Assembly: GCA_019310535.1 (NCBI GenBank)
Contig: JAFDED010000004.1
Location: 41,685 to 105,684, forward strand
Length of the DNA: 64,000 nucleotides
From: Deltaproteobacteria bacterium
GTDB taxonomy: Bacteria; Desulfobacterota; JAFDED01
Direction: 5' to 3'
Both the position numbers and the translations under genes were made by a program. The notes beneath the pieces were generated by a model. That model saw only the letters and a list, made by a program, of their open reading frames with translations. It ran no database searches and had not been told where the DNA came from. Positions 17,830 through 27,346 of the stretch are shown here, piece by piece (position 1 is the stretch's first letter; each line of letters opens with the position of its first letter).

Positions 17830-18756
17830 ATGGCCAAAGAGATTCGAAAGCCGGATTTTGTCTGGCTCAACGGTGAATTTATCCCCTTTGACGAGGCCAG
17901 AGTCCACCTGTTGAGCCCCTGCGCCCGCTATGGCATCAATGTCTTCGAGGGTCTGCGTGCTTACTGGAATGATGAGGTGCGGCAACTCTACGCATTCCGT
18001 CTCCGGGAACACTATGTCCGGCTTGCGGAGTCCATGAAGATGATGCGGCTTCAGATTCCGCAGTCCATAGAGGATAATATCAAAATCCTGATAGAGACCT
18101 TTCAAAAGAATAACCTGCGCGAAGATTGCCACATCAGACACGTTGTCTATGTAGATGGTTTTGAGGGGTATTATTCCACAGAACCGGTGGGCATGCTCGT
18201 GTGCGCCCTTCCCACGGGGCGGTTTCTTAATATCGAGGAGGGCATCACTGCCACCATCAGTTCCTGGCGGAGGATAGATGACAACAGCATCCCGGCGCGC
18301 ATAAAGGCGGGATCCAATTATCAGAACAGCAGACTTGCTACGATGTGGGCCAAAAAAGACGGCTATGACCAGCCCATCATACTGAACGCCGACGGGAAAG
18401 TGGCCGAGGGACCGGGTTCGTGTTTCTTCATGGTGCGCAAGGGGATAGTCCTCACTCCGCCCGTCACCGCCGGCATACTTGAAAGTGTAACCCGCGATTC
18501 GCTGATCCAGTTGATCAGCGAGGAATTGAGGCTTCCAATGGAAGTCCGAGACATCGACCGGACAGAGGTATACGTGGCAGAAGAGGCCTTCCTCTGCGGG
18601 AGCGGCTATGAGGTTACTCCCATCAATTCGGTTGACCGCTTACCCCTGGGTGAGGGAAAGCCGGGACCCATTACCCGTCGGATACAGAAAGCTTACTTTG
18701 ACATCGCTAGGGGACGTAGCCCCAAGTATCCTGAGTGGAGAACTGCCGTTTACTGA
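17830..18756 (+). CDS. ilvE: Branched-chain amino acid aminotransferase (class IV)
   Basis: 308 residues with GGGAGG before the ATG. This is a fold-type IV PLP enzyme: the PLP lysine is K159 in IKAGSNYQNS, and VAEGPGSC with TAGILESVTRDSL binds the cofactor phosphate. The N-terminal YGINVFEGLRAYW is typical of IlvE. The enzyme transfers the amino group of Leu, Ile or Val to 2-oxoglutarate; relatives act on D-amino acids or 4-amino-4-deoxychorismate. Here it sits within a catabolic run ending in 2-oxoacid:ferredoxin oxidoreductase, so it may supply the 2-oxoacid. An ordinary biosynthetic role with ilvBN, 14 kb downstream, is the alternative. Confidence 0.9.
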   Translation: MAKEIRKPDFVWLNGEFIPFDEARVHLLSPCARYGINVFEGLRAYWNDEVRQLYAFRLREHYVRLAESMKMMRLQIPQSIEDNIKILIETFQKNNLREDCHIRHVVYVDGFEGYYSTEPVGMLVCALPTGRFLNIEEGITATISSWRRIDDNSIPARIKAGSNYQNSRLATMWAKKDGYDQPIILNADGKVAEGPGSCFFMVRKGIVLTPPVTAGILESVTRDSLIQLISEELRLPMEVRDIDRTEVYVAEEAFLCGSGYEVTPINSVDRLPLGEGKPGPITRRIQKAYFDIARGRSPKYPEWRTAVY

Positions 18757-18779
18757 GCGGTGCAACTGCGGGGACGCAA

Positions 18780-20480
18780 ATGGATAGCATTACTCTGGAA
18801 GTGATCTGGAGCCGTTTGATCTCCATTGTGGATGAGATGGCCATCACACTCAAAAGAATGTCTTTCTCCACTATCGTCAGGGAGGCCAACGATTTTGCTT
18901 GCGTACTCTTCAACGAACGGGGAGAGTCAATAGCCCAGAGCAGCCTGTCCATTCCTTCCTTCATCGGGTGCCTTCCCCGCACTATCAAGTTGATGCTCGA
19001 GCGGTTTCCGCCTGAGGCTCTGGCGGAAGGCGACGTGCTGATCACCAATGATCCGTGGATAGGCGCAGGACACTTGCCGGACATTGTCGTGGTGGCCCCC
19101 ATCCACCGCAGTGGAAAGCTTATCGGGTTCAGCGGAAGCATTGCACACGCCTCGGACGTGGGAGGCCGGCTCTGGTCGGCCGATGCTGGCGAACTATTCG
19201 AAGAAGGAATCAGAATTCCCGTCATGAAGCTTTATCGGTGCGGTGAACCCAATCAGGACCTGCTTGAAATGATCCTGGCAAACGTCCGCGTCCCGGAGCA
19301 AGTGCTGGGCGATATCAGCGCCCAGGTCATTGCCAACGAAATGATTGTCAAACGACTGGATGAGCTGTTGACCGAGTATGAGCAGGAAGACCTGGAGGAG
19401 CTTTCTCAGGAGGTCATCCGCCGCTCCGAGCAGGCCATGCGCAATGAGATCGAACGAATTTCCGACGGCACTTACCGACACACGGTCCATGCCGATGGGT
19501 TCGAATCACCGGTGACGATCTGCTGCACCCTGACAGTGGAAGGATCGGATCTTCGGGTCGACTACGCGGGCAGTTCTTCCCAGAGCCGACGGGGGATCAA
19601 CGTGGTGCCTAACTACACCTTTTCGTTCACCATGTACGCCGTCAAGTGCGCCCTTCTGCCCCATATTCCAAACAACGAAGGGTGTTTTCGGCCTGTAGAT
19701 GTGTGTGCGCCCGAGGGCACTATCTTCAACCCTCGCTTTCCCGCCGCCGTGGGAGCGAGGCACATCATCGGTCACTACATACCGTATGCCGTCTTCGGCG
19801 CACTGGCCCGGGTCATTCCCGAGCGGGTCATTGCTGATAGCGGAACCAGCGGATATCCTTACTTCGGTGGAACCGATGAGCGCGGCAGAAAATTCACCCA
19901 GTTCTTACCCACGGCCGGCGGCCTGGGAGCCAGACACGATAAGGACGGTGAGAACTGCCTCTATTTTCCGAGCAACGTCTCCAATGTCCCCGTGGAAGTG
20001 GTGGAAGCGATGACACCTCTGCAGATTGATCGCAAGGAATTCGCGACGGATTCGGGGGGTCCCGGGAAGTTTCGGGGTGGCTGCGGGCAGGAGTTTGTGA
20101 TCCGAATAAAAGATGGTGCCGACATTCCGCCCTTAACCATGTCCATGATCACCGAGCGCACCATATTTCCCGCCAACGGTATCGCCGGGGGCAAGCCGGG
20201 CTGCACCCGGGTAACGGTGCTCAACGATGGAGAGACACCCCATCCCAAGCTCCAGGTCCCGTTCCCCCCCGGAACCCGTATTTTCACCCTTGCACCTGGC
20301 GGCGGCGGCTACGGGGACCCTCTTGAACGCGATCCGGTCCTGGTCGCGCAGGACGTCCGATTGGGTCTTGTCTCCCATGAGAGAGCCCGCGAGGACTACG
20401 GGGTGGTCCTGGACCTCAATACCGGAGAGGTCTTAATCGAGGAGACATTGAAATTGCGTAAAGAGATGAGTCGCGACTGA
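18780..20480 (+). CDS. hyuB: Hydantoinase B/oxoprolinase family protein (HyuB)
   Basis: 566 residues from ATG 18780; a longer frame from 18735 overlaps the aminotransferase end and has no site. The N-terminus DSITLEVIWSRLISIVDEM, the metal-site region NDPWIGAGHLPDI and HASDVGG, and the C-terminal GGCGQEFVIRI and APGGGGYGDPLERDP are characteristic of the HyuB/oxoprolinase beta component. With HyuA it performs ATP-dependent hydrolysis of cyclic amides such as hydantoins or 5-oxoproline; relatives are acetone and acetophenone carboxylases. Those carboxylases need a third small subunit, which is absent here, favouring amide hydrolysis. It is separated from hyuA by one base. Confidence 0.9.
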   Translation: MDSITLEVIWSRLISIVDEMAITLKRMSFSTIVREANDFACVLFNERGESIAQSSLSIPSFIGCLPRTIKLMLERFPPEALAEGDVLITNDPWIGAGHLPDIVVVAPIHRSGKLIGFSGSIAHASDVGGRLWSADAGELFEEGIRIPVMKLYRCGEPNQDLLEMILANVRVPEQVLGDISAQVIANEMIVKRLDELLTEYEQEDLEELSQEVIRRSEQAMRNEIERISDGTYRHTVHADGFESPVTICCTLTVEGSDLRVDYAGSSSQSRRGINVVPNYTFSFTMYAVKCALLPHIPNNEGCFRPVDVCAPEGTIFNPRFPAAVGARHIIGHYIPYAVFGALARVIPERVIADSGTSGYPYFGGTDERGRKFTQFLPTAGGLGARHDKDGENCLYFPSNVSNVPVEVVEAMTPLQIDRKEFATDSGGPGKFRGGCGQEFVIRIKDGADIPPLTMSMITERTIFPANGIAGGKPGCTRVTVLNDGETPHPKLQVPFPPGTRIFTLAPGGGGYGDPLERDPVLVAQDVRLGLVSHERAREDYGVVLDLNTGEVLIEETLKLRKEMSRD

Positions 20481-20481
20481 G

Positions 20482-22599
20482 ATGGGATTTTCTGACAGAA
20501 ATCCGAAGTTCCGGGTGGGAATCGACATCGGGGGCACCTTCACCGATCTGTTCCTTGTCCGGGATGATCGGGCTGCCGCCCGGCACAAACTTCTGACGAC
20601 CCCGCACGATCCATCGGAGGCAATGTTTCAGGGGTTGCAAGAGCTGTTGAGCAGGCACAACCTTTCCATGGACGATTGCCTGGTCATCATTCACGGGACA
20701 ACTCTGGTGACCAACGCCATCATCGAGCGCAAAGGCTCAAAAACCGCTCTGATCACTACAGATGGTTTTCGTGATCTGTACGAGATGGGCCGTGAACTGA
20801 GATACGACATATACGACCTGGAAATTGATCGACCCCGGCCCCTTGTGCCCAGAGACCTTCGATGGGGGCTGAAGGAGCGTGTATCGTCAGAGGGACGGAT
20901 TCTGGTTCCTCTGGACGAAGAACAGGCTCGGGACATAGCCAATCGATTAGCCCGCGAAAACATAGAGGCCGTTGGGATTTCCTTTCTCCATGCCTACCGG
21001 AACCCGTCGCACGAGCAGAAGATGGGGGAGATCATCCGGGAGCACACCCCTCATATGTTTATTTCCATTTCTTCGGAGGTGGTGCCCGCCATACGGGAAT
21101 ACGAACGGACGTCCACCACGGTGGCCAATGCCTACGTTCAGAGCATGGTGGCAAGCTACCTTGAGCGGCTTCAGGAACGTCTGGCGCAGACAGGCTTCGA
21201 TGGCCGGTTGTACCTGATGATGTCCAATGGCGGAGTCATGACGCCCGAGATGGCCCGGAAGTTTCCCGTTCGTATGTTGGAGTCCGGACCTGCCGCCGGC
21301 GCTCTGGGGGCTGCTTACCTGGCTCGCCGGGGACGGAATAAGCGTGTGTTGTCCTTTGACATGGGAGGCACAACTGCCAAAACCTGCCTGATCGATGACG
21401 GAGAACCGCTGGTTGCCCCTGAGTTCGAGGCGGCACGGATCGGTCGGTTCAAAAAGGGCAGCGGTCTGCCCATCCAAATACCTGCTGTCGAGATGATCGA
21501 GATCGGTGCAGGCGGCGGGAGCATTGCCCGGGTGGACGAACTGGGCTTGCTGAAAGTCGGGCCTGACAGCGCCGGGGCGGACCCCGGCCCGGCCTGTTAT
21601 GGCCTTGGCGGTACGGAGCCTACTGTAACTGACGCGGATCTGATCCTCGGCTATCTCAGTCCCGAATACTTCCTGGGAGGGAAAATGCGGCTTGACCGGG
21701 AAGCAGCAGCGGAGGCTATTGCCCGACGTGTGGCACAACCCCTGGGAATCGACCTGCTGCAGGCTTCCTGGGGAATCCATGAGGTGGTTTGCGAAAATAT
21801 GGCCATCGCCTCCCGCATCCACATCCTGGAGCGCGGCCGTGATCCCAGGAACTACACAATGCTGGCCATGGGAGGGGCCGGTCCGGTCCATGCTCTCCGC
21901 ATTGCCCAGAAGCTGGGCATCGAGCGGGTCATCATGCCTGCGGCGGCTGGTGTCTTTTCGGCCCTGGGCTTGCTGGTGGCGCCGTTGGCCTTTGACTACA
22001 TACGCACCCGCTATATGATCCTGGAAGAGGCTGACCTGGAAACAGTTTCAGCACTCTTCCGGGAGATGGAAAAAGATGGGTACACTCAATTAGACGCACT
22101 CGGGATCACGGAAGAAAAGGCCATGGTTCAACGATCGGCTGACATGCGATATCTCGGACAGGGCCATGAGATCAAGGTGGTGCTCCCCGGCGGAGAAATG
22201 GACGGGCAGTGGATCAAAAAAGCGTACCAGGCTTTCGAACAGGCTTATCGGACACTCTATCACCGTTCTCTGGATGAGATTCCTGTGGAGGTGGTTAACT
22301 GGCGATGCGTGATCTCGGCCCCGGTTGAGGTAATCCAAATGGAAGCAGTGCTTCGTGGTTTTTCCGCCGACAGGGGTGCATGTAAAGGCCATCGCCCGGT
22401 GTTCTTTCCGGGCAACCCCGACAGGATTCCCTGCCCGGTGTATGGGCGAAACAACCTGCCACCGGGTTTCCAGGCGGAAGGACCGGCAATTATAGAGGAG
22501 TTAGAATCCACCGCTGTCATCCACCCGGGTGATCTCATTGAGGTCGATGGGGCTGGCAACTTGATTGCAACATTGAAACAGCCCGCAGCGAAATCATAG
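20482..22599 (+). CDS. hyuA: Hydantoinase/oxoprolinase family protein (HyuA)
   Basis: 705 residues, the usual length for the alpha component. The actin-like ATPase signature VGIDIGGTFTDLFLV is at residues 12-26, followed by HGTTLVTNAI and TALITTDGFRDLYEMGR. The second half holds FDMGGTTAKTCLI, GAGGGSIARVDELGLLKVGPDSAGADPGPACYG and GGAGPVHALRIA, all hallmarks. It phosphorylates or otherwise activates the amide with ATP before HyuB hydrolyses it. Its start follows the hyuB stop by a single base (TGAGATG), so the two are translated as a unit. Substrate class: lactam, hydantoin or a carboxylation partner; the neighbours favour a lactam. Confidence 0.92.
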   Translation: MGFSDRNPKFRVGIDIGGTFTDLFLVRDDRAAARHKLLTTPHDPSEAMFQGLQELLSRHNLSMDDCLVIIHGTTLVTNAIIERKGSKTALITTDGFRDLYEMGRELRYDIYDLEIDRPRPLVPRDLRWGLKERVSSEGRILVPLDEEQARDIANRLARENIEAVGISFLHAYRNPSHEQKMGEIIREHTPHMFISISSEVVPAIREYERTSTTVANAYVQSMVASYLERLQERLAQTGFDGRLYLMMSNGGVMTPEMARKFPVRMLESGPAAGALGAAYLARRGRNKRVLSFDMGGTTAKTCLIDDGEPLVAPEFEAARIGRFKKGSGLPIQIPAVEMIEIGAGGGSIARVDELGLLKVGPDSAGADPGPACYGLGGTEPTVTDADLILGYLSPEYFLGGKMRLDREAAAEAIARRVAQPLGIDLLQASWGIHEVVCENMAIASRIHILERGRDPRNYTMLAMGGAGPVHALRIAQKLGIERVIMPAAAGVFSALGLLVAPLAFDYIRTRYMILEEADLETVSALFREMEKDGYTQLDALGITEEKAMVQRSADMRYLGQGHEIKVVLPGGEMDGQWIKKAYQAFEQAYRTLYHRSLDEIPVEVVNWRCVISAPVEVIQMEAVLRGFSADRGACKGHRPVFFPGNPDRIPCPVYGRNNLPPGFQAEGPAIIEELESTAVIHPGDLIEVDGAGNLIATLKQPAAKS

Positions 22600-22660
22600 A
22601 GACGTGAAGGGGCGGTGTGCAGCAAGATGCCTGATGAAGCAGATGGAACAGGAGGAAATG

Positions 22661-24616
22661 GTGTCCGGGTTAAAACATCTCTTTGCACCGGGAAGGATCG
22701 GCGCCCTGGAGACGAAAAATCGCATTGTTTTTGCCCCCATGCTGGACCGCCTGGCAAATGAAGACGGAAGCATCAGCAACGCCTCCGTCAGCTATTACAA
22801 TGAAAGGGCTCGAGGCGGAGCGGGAATTTTGATCGTGGGAGCCGTCTATTTTACGCACGAAACCCACTACCGACCGAATCAGAACGGCCTTTACGATGAT
22901 TCACTTGTCGATAGCCACAGGAGGCTGACCCAAGTCGCCCACGAATCCGGAGCGCATATCAGTTGCCAGCTCATTCACGCGGGCATCCGGCTGGCACAGA
23001 AAGCATTCGGGGCCGGGCGCGCCGCCCGGCCGGTGGGGCCGTCAGCTGTTTCCTTCGTGACAACGGGCGTCATACCCCATGCGTTGACGGGTGAGGAAAT
23101 AAAGGAAATTACGGAGGCTTATGCCGTCGCAGCATTGCGCGCGCGGAGGGCAGGGTACGATTTGGTGGACATACATGCCGGCCACGGTTACCTGTTGCAC
23201 TCATTTCTTTCGCCGTTCTGCAACAAACGTGAGGACAGCTATGGAGGGTCTGTCGAGAACAGAGCGCTCTTTGTGTGCGAGGTTGTCCGGCGTATCAAAG
23301 ATGCGGCCGGAGCGGATTTCCCGGTCAATGTGCGGATTAATGGCACGGATTACTTGCCTGGGGGCATCGATATCGACCAGGCTGTGGTCCATGCACGGCT
23401 GATTGAAGCAGCCGGGGCGGATGCGATCAATGTCTCAGCCGGGACGCGCGAGAGCCGTCAGTACGTTATCCCCGGTTCATTTTTTCCCCAAGCCTGTTAC
23501 GCAGATCTGGCTGCGAAAGTCAGAGAGGCGGTGAAAATACCGGTGATGACCGTGGGGAGATACATCGACCCGGTGCTGGCGGATGAGGTTCTGGGAGAAG
23601 GGAAAGCCGACTTCATCATCATGGGTCGTGCGCTGCTGGCCGACCCGGAACTGCCGATCAAGGCTCGGGAGGGCAGGTTTTCCGAGATTCGGCGCTGCAT
23701 CGGATGCAACACAGGCTGCGCGGCCCGGGACATCAAGAAGTTCCCTCATATTTCGTGCGCTGTTAATGCCGCCGTGGGCCGCGAAGATGAATGCCGCATT
23801 CGTCCGGCAGCCGTTCCGCGAAAGGTGATAGTTATCGGCGGTGGCCCGGCCGGCATGGAGGCCGCACGAGTGGCCGCCTTGAGAGGCCATGGGGTTGCCC
23901 TTTACGAGCAGGCCGAGACTTTGGGAGGCCAGATGGTAGTGGCCTCCATGACCCAGCACACGCGCGATATCCAGAACTTGACTCAGTTCCTGATCCGGCA
24001 GTTACAGGTTCTTGGAGTCCAAATCCATACGGGCGTTGCCGTGAATCCAAAATTGGTGGCTGAGTTGAACCCCGATGTCGTGGTAGTTGCCGCGGGAGCC
24101 GCTCCCATACGGCCGGAAGTGCCCGGCGCCGACAGCGATAACGTGGTTCTTGCCTCCGATGTTCTCGCCAGCACCGCCCCTGTGGGAGACCGGGTTGCGG
24201 TTGTCGGCGGTGGACTGGTTGGGATGGAAACAAGCGTGCTCCTGGCTCAGGAGGGAAAGCGTGTTATCCTGGTGGAGATGCTCCCCAAAATCGGCGTCAA
24301 CGCTAACCCCCTCGAGGTGGTCTGCCTAATGGAGCGCTTCATTGAGCTGGGTGTTCAAATTTTCACCCGAACAAAGTTGATAGGCATCCATCGTGGAGGG
24401 GTTACAGTGGCCATGATGGGGCTAACCAATGAGAATGAGTTGATATCAATCCCCGCGGATACGGTAGTGATTGCCATGGGATACAAGCCTATGGACGACC
24501 GCATTCGGAATTTCCGGGATAGCGGCCGTCCGGTTCATGTTATTGGAGACTGCAAGGAAGCCCGTAAGATTATTGACGCAGTCCACGAAGGGTATAAAGT
24601 AGGGCTTGAACTATAA
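22661..24616 (+). CDS. Old-yellow-enzyme/2,4-dienoyl-CoA reductase family flavoprotein
   Basis: About 651 residues. GTG 22661 lies five bases after GGAGG; the adjacent ATG 22658 is too close, and an upstream GTG at 22604 is less likely. The domains in order: FMN TIM barrel (CxLIHAGIRLAQK, DIHAGHGYLLHSFLSPFCNK, SYGGSVENR), a [4Fe-4S] motif (CIGCNTGCAA with a later Cys), then FAD and NAD(P) binding (VIVIGGGPAGMEAARVAA and VAVVGGGLVGMETSVLLA). This is the architecture of 2-enoate reductase and DadH-type enzymes, which reduce a C=C bond next to a carboxylate. In this cluster it could saturate an unsaturated ring-opened acid. Confidence 0.92.
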   Translation: MSGLKHLFAPGRIGALETKNRIVFAPMLDRLANEDGSISNASVSYYNERARGGAGILIVGAVYFTHETHYRPNQNGLYDDSLVDSHRRLTQVAHESGAHISCQLIHAGIRLAQKAFGAGRAARPVGPSAVSFVTTGVIPHALTGEEIKEITEAYAVAALRARRAGYDLVDIHAGHGYLLHSFLSPFCNKREDSYGGSVENRALFVCEVVRRIKDAAGADFPVNVRINGTDYLPGGIDIDQAVVHARLIEAAGADAINVSAGTRESRQYVIPGSFFPQACYADLAAKVREAVKIPVMTVGRYIDPVLADEVLGEGKADFIIMGRALLADPELPIKAREGRFSEIRRCIGCNTGCAARDIKKFPHISCAVNAAVGREDECRIRPAAVPRKVIVIGGGPAGMEAARVAALRGHGVALYEQAETLGGQMVVASMTQHTRDIQNLTQFLIRQLQVLGVQIHTGVAVNPKLVAELNPDVVVVAAGAAPIRPEVPGADSDNVVLASDVLASTAPVGDRVAVVGGGLVGMETSVLLAQEGKRVILVEMLPKIGVNANPLEVVCLMERFIELGVQIFTRTKLIGIHRGGVTVAMMGLTNENELISIPADTVVIAMGYKPMDDRIRNFRDSGRPVHVIGDCKEARKIIDAVHEGYKVGLEL

Positions 24617-24758
24617 AGTCTGTATTACGGGCAACCAATCAAGGAGTGGCGTCCTGGTTGAAGAGATTGTGTAATAAGGATAGCAACAAAAATGTATTGT
24701 GGAGAACTCTGTTTGGAGCATCTGAATTAGTGCCACAGTGGCGAAAGGGGGAGGATTC

Positions 24759-26150
24759 GTGGAAACCGAACAGTTGTTGTCTCACTATGTGGCGGAAACC
24801 CCCTATGAGGAGATACCATCTGATGTTGTGGAGATGACCAAGCTGTGCATCCTGGATACGGCGGCCTGCGGGCTGGCAGGAAGCACGGCACCCGGAGTGA
24901 GAGAGGTCGTTGAATTGGCTCAAGAACTGGGCGGAAGGCCGGAAAGCACGATCATGTATTACGGTGGAAAGATCTCATCGCCCTATGCGGCCTTCGCCAA
25001 CAGCACCATGTGCCATGCCCGTGATTTCGACGATACCCACGACCGGGGAGTGATCCATGCGTTTGTCAATGTTATGCCCGCTGTGTTGGCGGCCTCGGAA
25101 AGACGGGGCGGCGTGAGTGGCCGGGAAATCATAGCGGCCTGCGCGCTTGGTGCGGATTTGGCCTGCCGGCTGGCCCTTGCTGTCACGTTTGGGCCGGGAT
25201 TCGAGAAGACTCAACCGGGCTTTCTCCGTACAACCGTGTGCGGTATTTTCGGCGCAGCCGCCGGTGCAGCCCGGGCGCTGGGGCTGGATGCGAATGGCGT
25301 ACATCATGCTATGGGAATCGTTTACAGCCAGACCGGCGGGAACAAGCAGTGCGTCACTGACGCATCCCTGGTCAAGCGTATGCAGCCGGCCCTGGCGGCA
25401 CAGGGGGGAGTTTTTGCAGCTCTTCTTGCTCAGCGGGGGATTACCGGCGCCGCGGGATTTCTTGAAGGCCTTTATGGGATGTTCAATCTTTATTGGGGGG
25501 GCGCTTTTAATCGCGATGAACTTTTAGGGGATCTGGGCAGACGGTATGAACTGATGAACCTCTCCTTCAAGCCCTATCCCTCCTGTCGCCATTCCCACGG
25601 GGCTATCGAGGCCATTCTTAAGATTGTGCAGGAGCATCCGCTTAAACCCGACGATGTGGATAGAGTGGTAGTTCATACGTCAAAACATAAGTTTTATGAC
25701 AACGTCAGCCGGCCCTTTGCTGTGCGCGGCAATCCTCAGGTGGACGCGCAGTTCAGCATTCCTTACGCCGTCGGCGCGGCTCTGCTGAGGAAGGATGTAT
25801 TCCTTGATGTCTTCGAGGAGCCTGTGGTTCGAAGTCCGGAGTTCCAGCAGATGGCTGCAAAAGTTGAAGTGGTCGCGGATCACGAAATCGTTCCAGGCTC
25901 TCTTGGCCCTGTAACAGTCGAGGTGTTTACCCGCCACAACCGGCGCTACACGTCCCGTGTCGATGAATTCAAAGGCCATCCTGAGAATCCCATGAGCCGG
26001 GAAGAAATCCTGGACAAGTTTCAGAAGTGCTCAACTGCTGCCTTCTGTGAGTATAGCGCACAGCGGGTCCGCAATATTGCGGATGGAATCCTTGGGCTTG
26101 AAGAACTCCGATCTGTGGAAGATCTGATGGTCCTTTTGGGTGGGAAATGA
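24759..26150 (+). CDS. MmgE/PrpD family protein
   Basis: 463 residues from GTG 24759, which has GGGGGAGG four bases upstream; the GTG at 24738 lies within the site region. The fold is recognised by LCILDTAACGLAGS, FANSTMCHARDFDDTHDRGVIH, VNVMPAVLAASER and FKPYPSCRHSHGAIEAI. MmgE/PrpD members include 2-methylcitrate dehydratase, cis-aconitate decarboxylase and iminodisuccinate epimerase, so the family dehydrates, decarboxylates or epimerises polycarboxylates. Paralogs of this sort are common in anaerobic acid-degrading clusters. It follows the reductase after 142 bases without a convincing gene; the exact substrate is unknown. Confidence 0.9.
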   Translation: METEQLLSHYVAETPYEEIPSDVVEMTKLCILDTAACGLAGSTAPGVREVVELAQELGGRPESTIMYYGGKISSPYAAFANSTMCHARDFDDTHDRGVIHAFVNVMPAVLAASERRGGVSGREIIAACALGADLACRLALAVTFGPGFEKTQPGFLRTTVCGIFGAAAGAARALGLDANGVHHAMGIVYSQTGGNKQCVTDASLVKRMQPALAAQGGVFAALLAQRGITGAAGFLEGLYGMFNLYWGGAFNRDELLGDLGRRYELMNLSFKPYPSCRHSHGAIEAILKIVQEHPLKPDDVDRVVVHTSKHKFYDNVSRPFAVRGNPQVDAQFSIPYAVGAALLRKDVFLDVFEEPVVRSPEFQQMAAKVEVVADHEIVPGSLGPVTVEVFTRHNRRYTSRVDEFKGHPENPMSREEILDKFQKCSTAAFCEYSAQRVRNIADGILGLEELRSVEDLMVLLGGK

Positions 26151-26248
26151 GCAGAAAAACCCAACACTCAGTCTGAAACGGAAAAAAGTGAATCGCAGAA
26201 AATGAGCCTGATTCATAAGCGTCAGAAAGCCATGGAAGGAGATGCGCC

Positions 26249-27346
26249 GTGATTGAGCTGGAGTTGTTTGACCGTGCCCGGGTTGTTCTTCGCCATTGCG
26301 CACTGCTGGAGGCAGGGGATCAGGTACTGATCCTCAGCGACGGCACACTGAGCCCCAGAATACTCAATGCTTTCGCCACCGCAGCACATGCCGATGGTGC
26401 CCGGGCGTGCCGGATGACGTATGATCCGCGAACGTATATTCCCATGAAACATTTCTGCACCTTTGCAGGTATGTCACTGGACCCCTCGCCGGCAGAGCCG
26501 CCGGCCCCGGTGCGCGGTTCCCTCCGGGATGCGGATGTCATCGTCCTGTTGACCTCCGACCTGACACTCTACTTTTCCCGGGCCCTTAAAGAGGCCCTGG
26601 CCCTGAGCAAGCGGATGGTCTCCTCCATATATATCACAGAGGAGAATCTGCTCCGTCTGTTCCCCGAGTCGGAGCAGGAGGTCATCGAACTTGACGAACT
26701 GACCCATGCTGTCGGCTCAGCGTGCGAGGCGGGAGGAAATGTTCGTTTCACATCGCCTGCCGGGACGGACTTCGAGTGTACGCTGGGCCAGTATGGCCTG
26801 AAGTGCAGCGGTGGAAGGATACGGAAAGCAACCCCTGGCGCGGTTACACGCTTCCTGCCCGAGTTCATACCCGGTGGCCAGGTGACTCGTGTTCCCGACG
26901 ACGGGTCGGCGCATGGGCGCATCGTCCTTAACAGAAGCATTGCCGCACGGGAATACCGTGAGCTGACCGAGCCGATCTATCTCGATGTCGAAAAGGGGTA
27001 TGTACGGGAAATCTCGGGGGGTTGGGAAGCCCGCGACCTGAAAAGGTTTCTGGAAGAAATGGGCGGTGGTGAGATGTACCATATTACTGAAATCGGCCTG
27101 GGCACGAACAGGCGCTGTGTCCGCTGCGGCGTTGCCGCCCCTGCTGAAGATACCCACATGGCGGGCAGCGTCACCTTTGCTCTAGGGTGCGATGTTCACA
27201 TTGGAGGCTCCACTCGAGCCCCAGCCCATATCGATTGCACCACCCACCAGGGTAACCTTCACGTGGGGGGAGTGGAAATTGTGCGAGAAGGGAAGATCCT
27301 CATAGATGCACCGACATCCGCGAATCCATGGAGGGGAAAACGATGA
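26249..27346 (+). CDS. M29 aminopeptidase/NicX-like metalloprotein
   Basis: 365 residues, GTG start with GGAAGGAG upstream. The C-terminal half carries the metal-site pattern of the M29 aminopeptidase/2,5-dihydroxypyridine 5,6-dioxygenase (NicX) family: GGWEARDL, HITEIGLGTN, EDTHMAGSVTFALG and an HxD pair in APAHIDCTTH. NicX is an iron dioxygenase that opens a pyridine ring, while M29 peptidases use two metals to cleave peptides. In an anaerobe an oxygen-dependent ring cleavage is unlikely, so hydrolysis of an amide is more plausible. The stop overlaps the next start by four bases (ATGA), so the two are coupled. Confidence 0.75.
   Translation: MIELELFDRARVVLRHCALLEAGDQVLILSDGTLSPRILNAFATAAHADGARACRMTYDPRTYIPMKHFCTFAGMSLDPSPAEPPAPVRGSLRDADVIVLLTSDLTLYFSRALKEALALSKRMVSSIYITEENLLRLFPESEQEVIELDELTHAVGSACEAGGNVRFTSPAGTDFECTLGQYGLKCSGGRIRKATPGAVTRFLPEFIPGGQVTRVPDDGSAHGRIVLNRSIAAREYRELTEPIYLDVEKGYVREISGGWEARDLKRFLEEMGGGEMYHITEIGLGTNRRCVRCGVAAPAEDTHMAGSVTFALGCDVHIGGSTRAPAHIDCTTHQGNLHVGGVEIVREGKILIDAPTSANPWRGKR

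Noticed and set aside
19496..19512. GGGTTCGAATC, a tRNA T-loop-like motif
   Set aside because: It lies inside hyuB in frame, and no cloverleaf can be drawn around it.
20947..21891. 314-codon minus-strand frame opposite hyuA
   Set aside because: Shadow frame caused by codon bias of hyuA.
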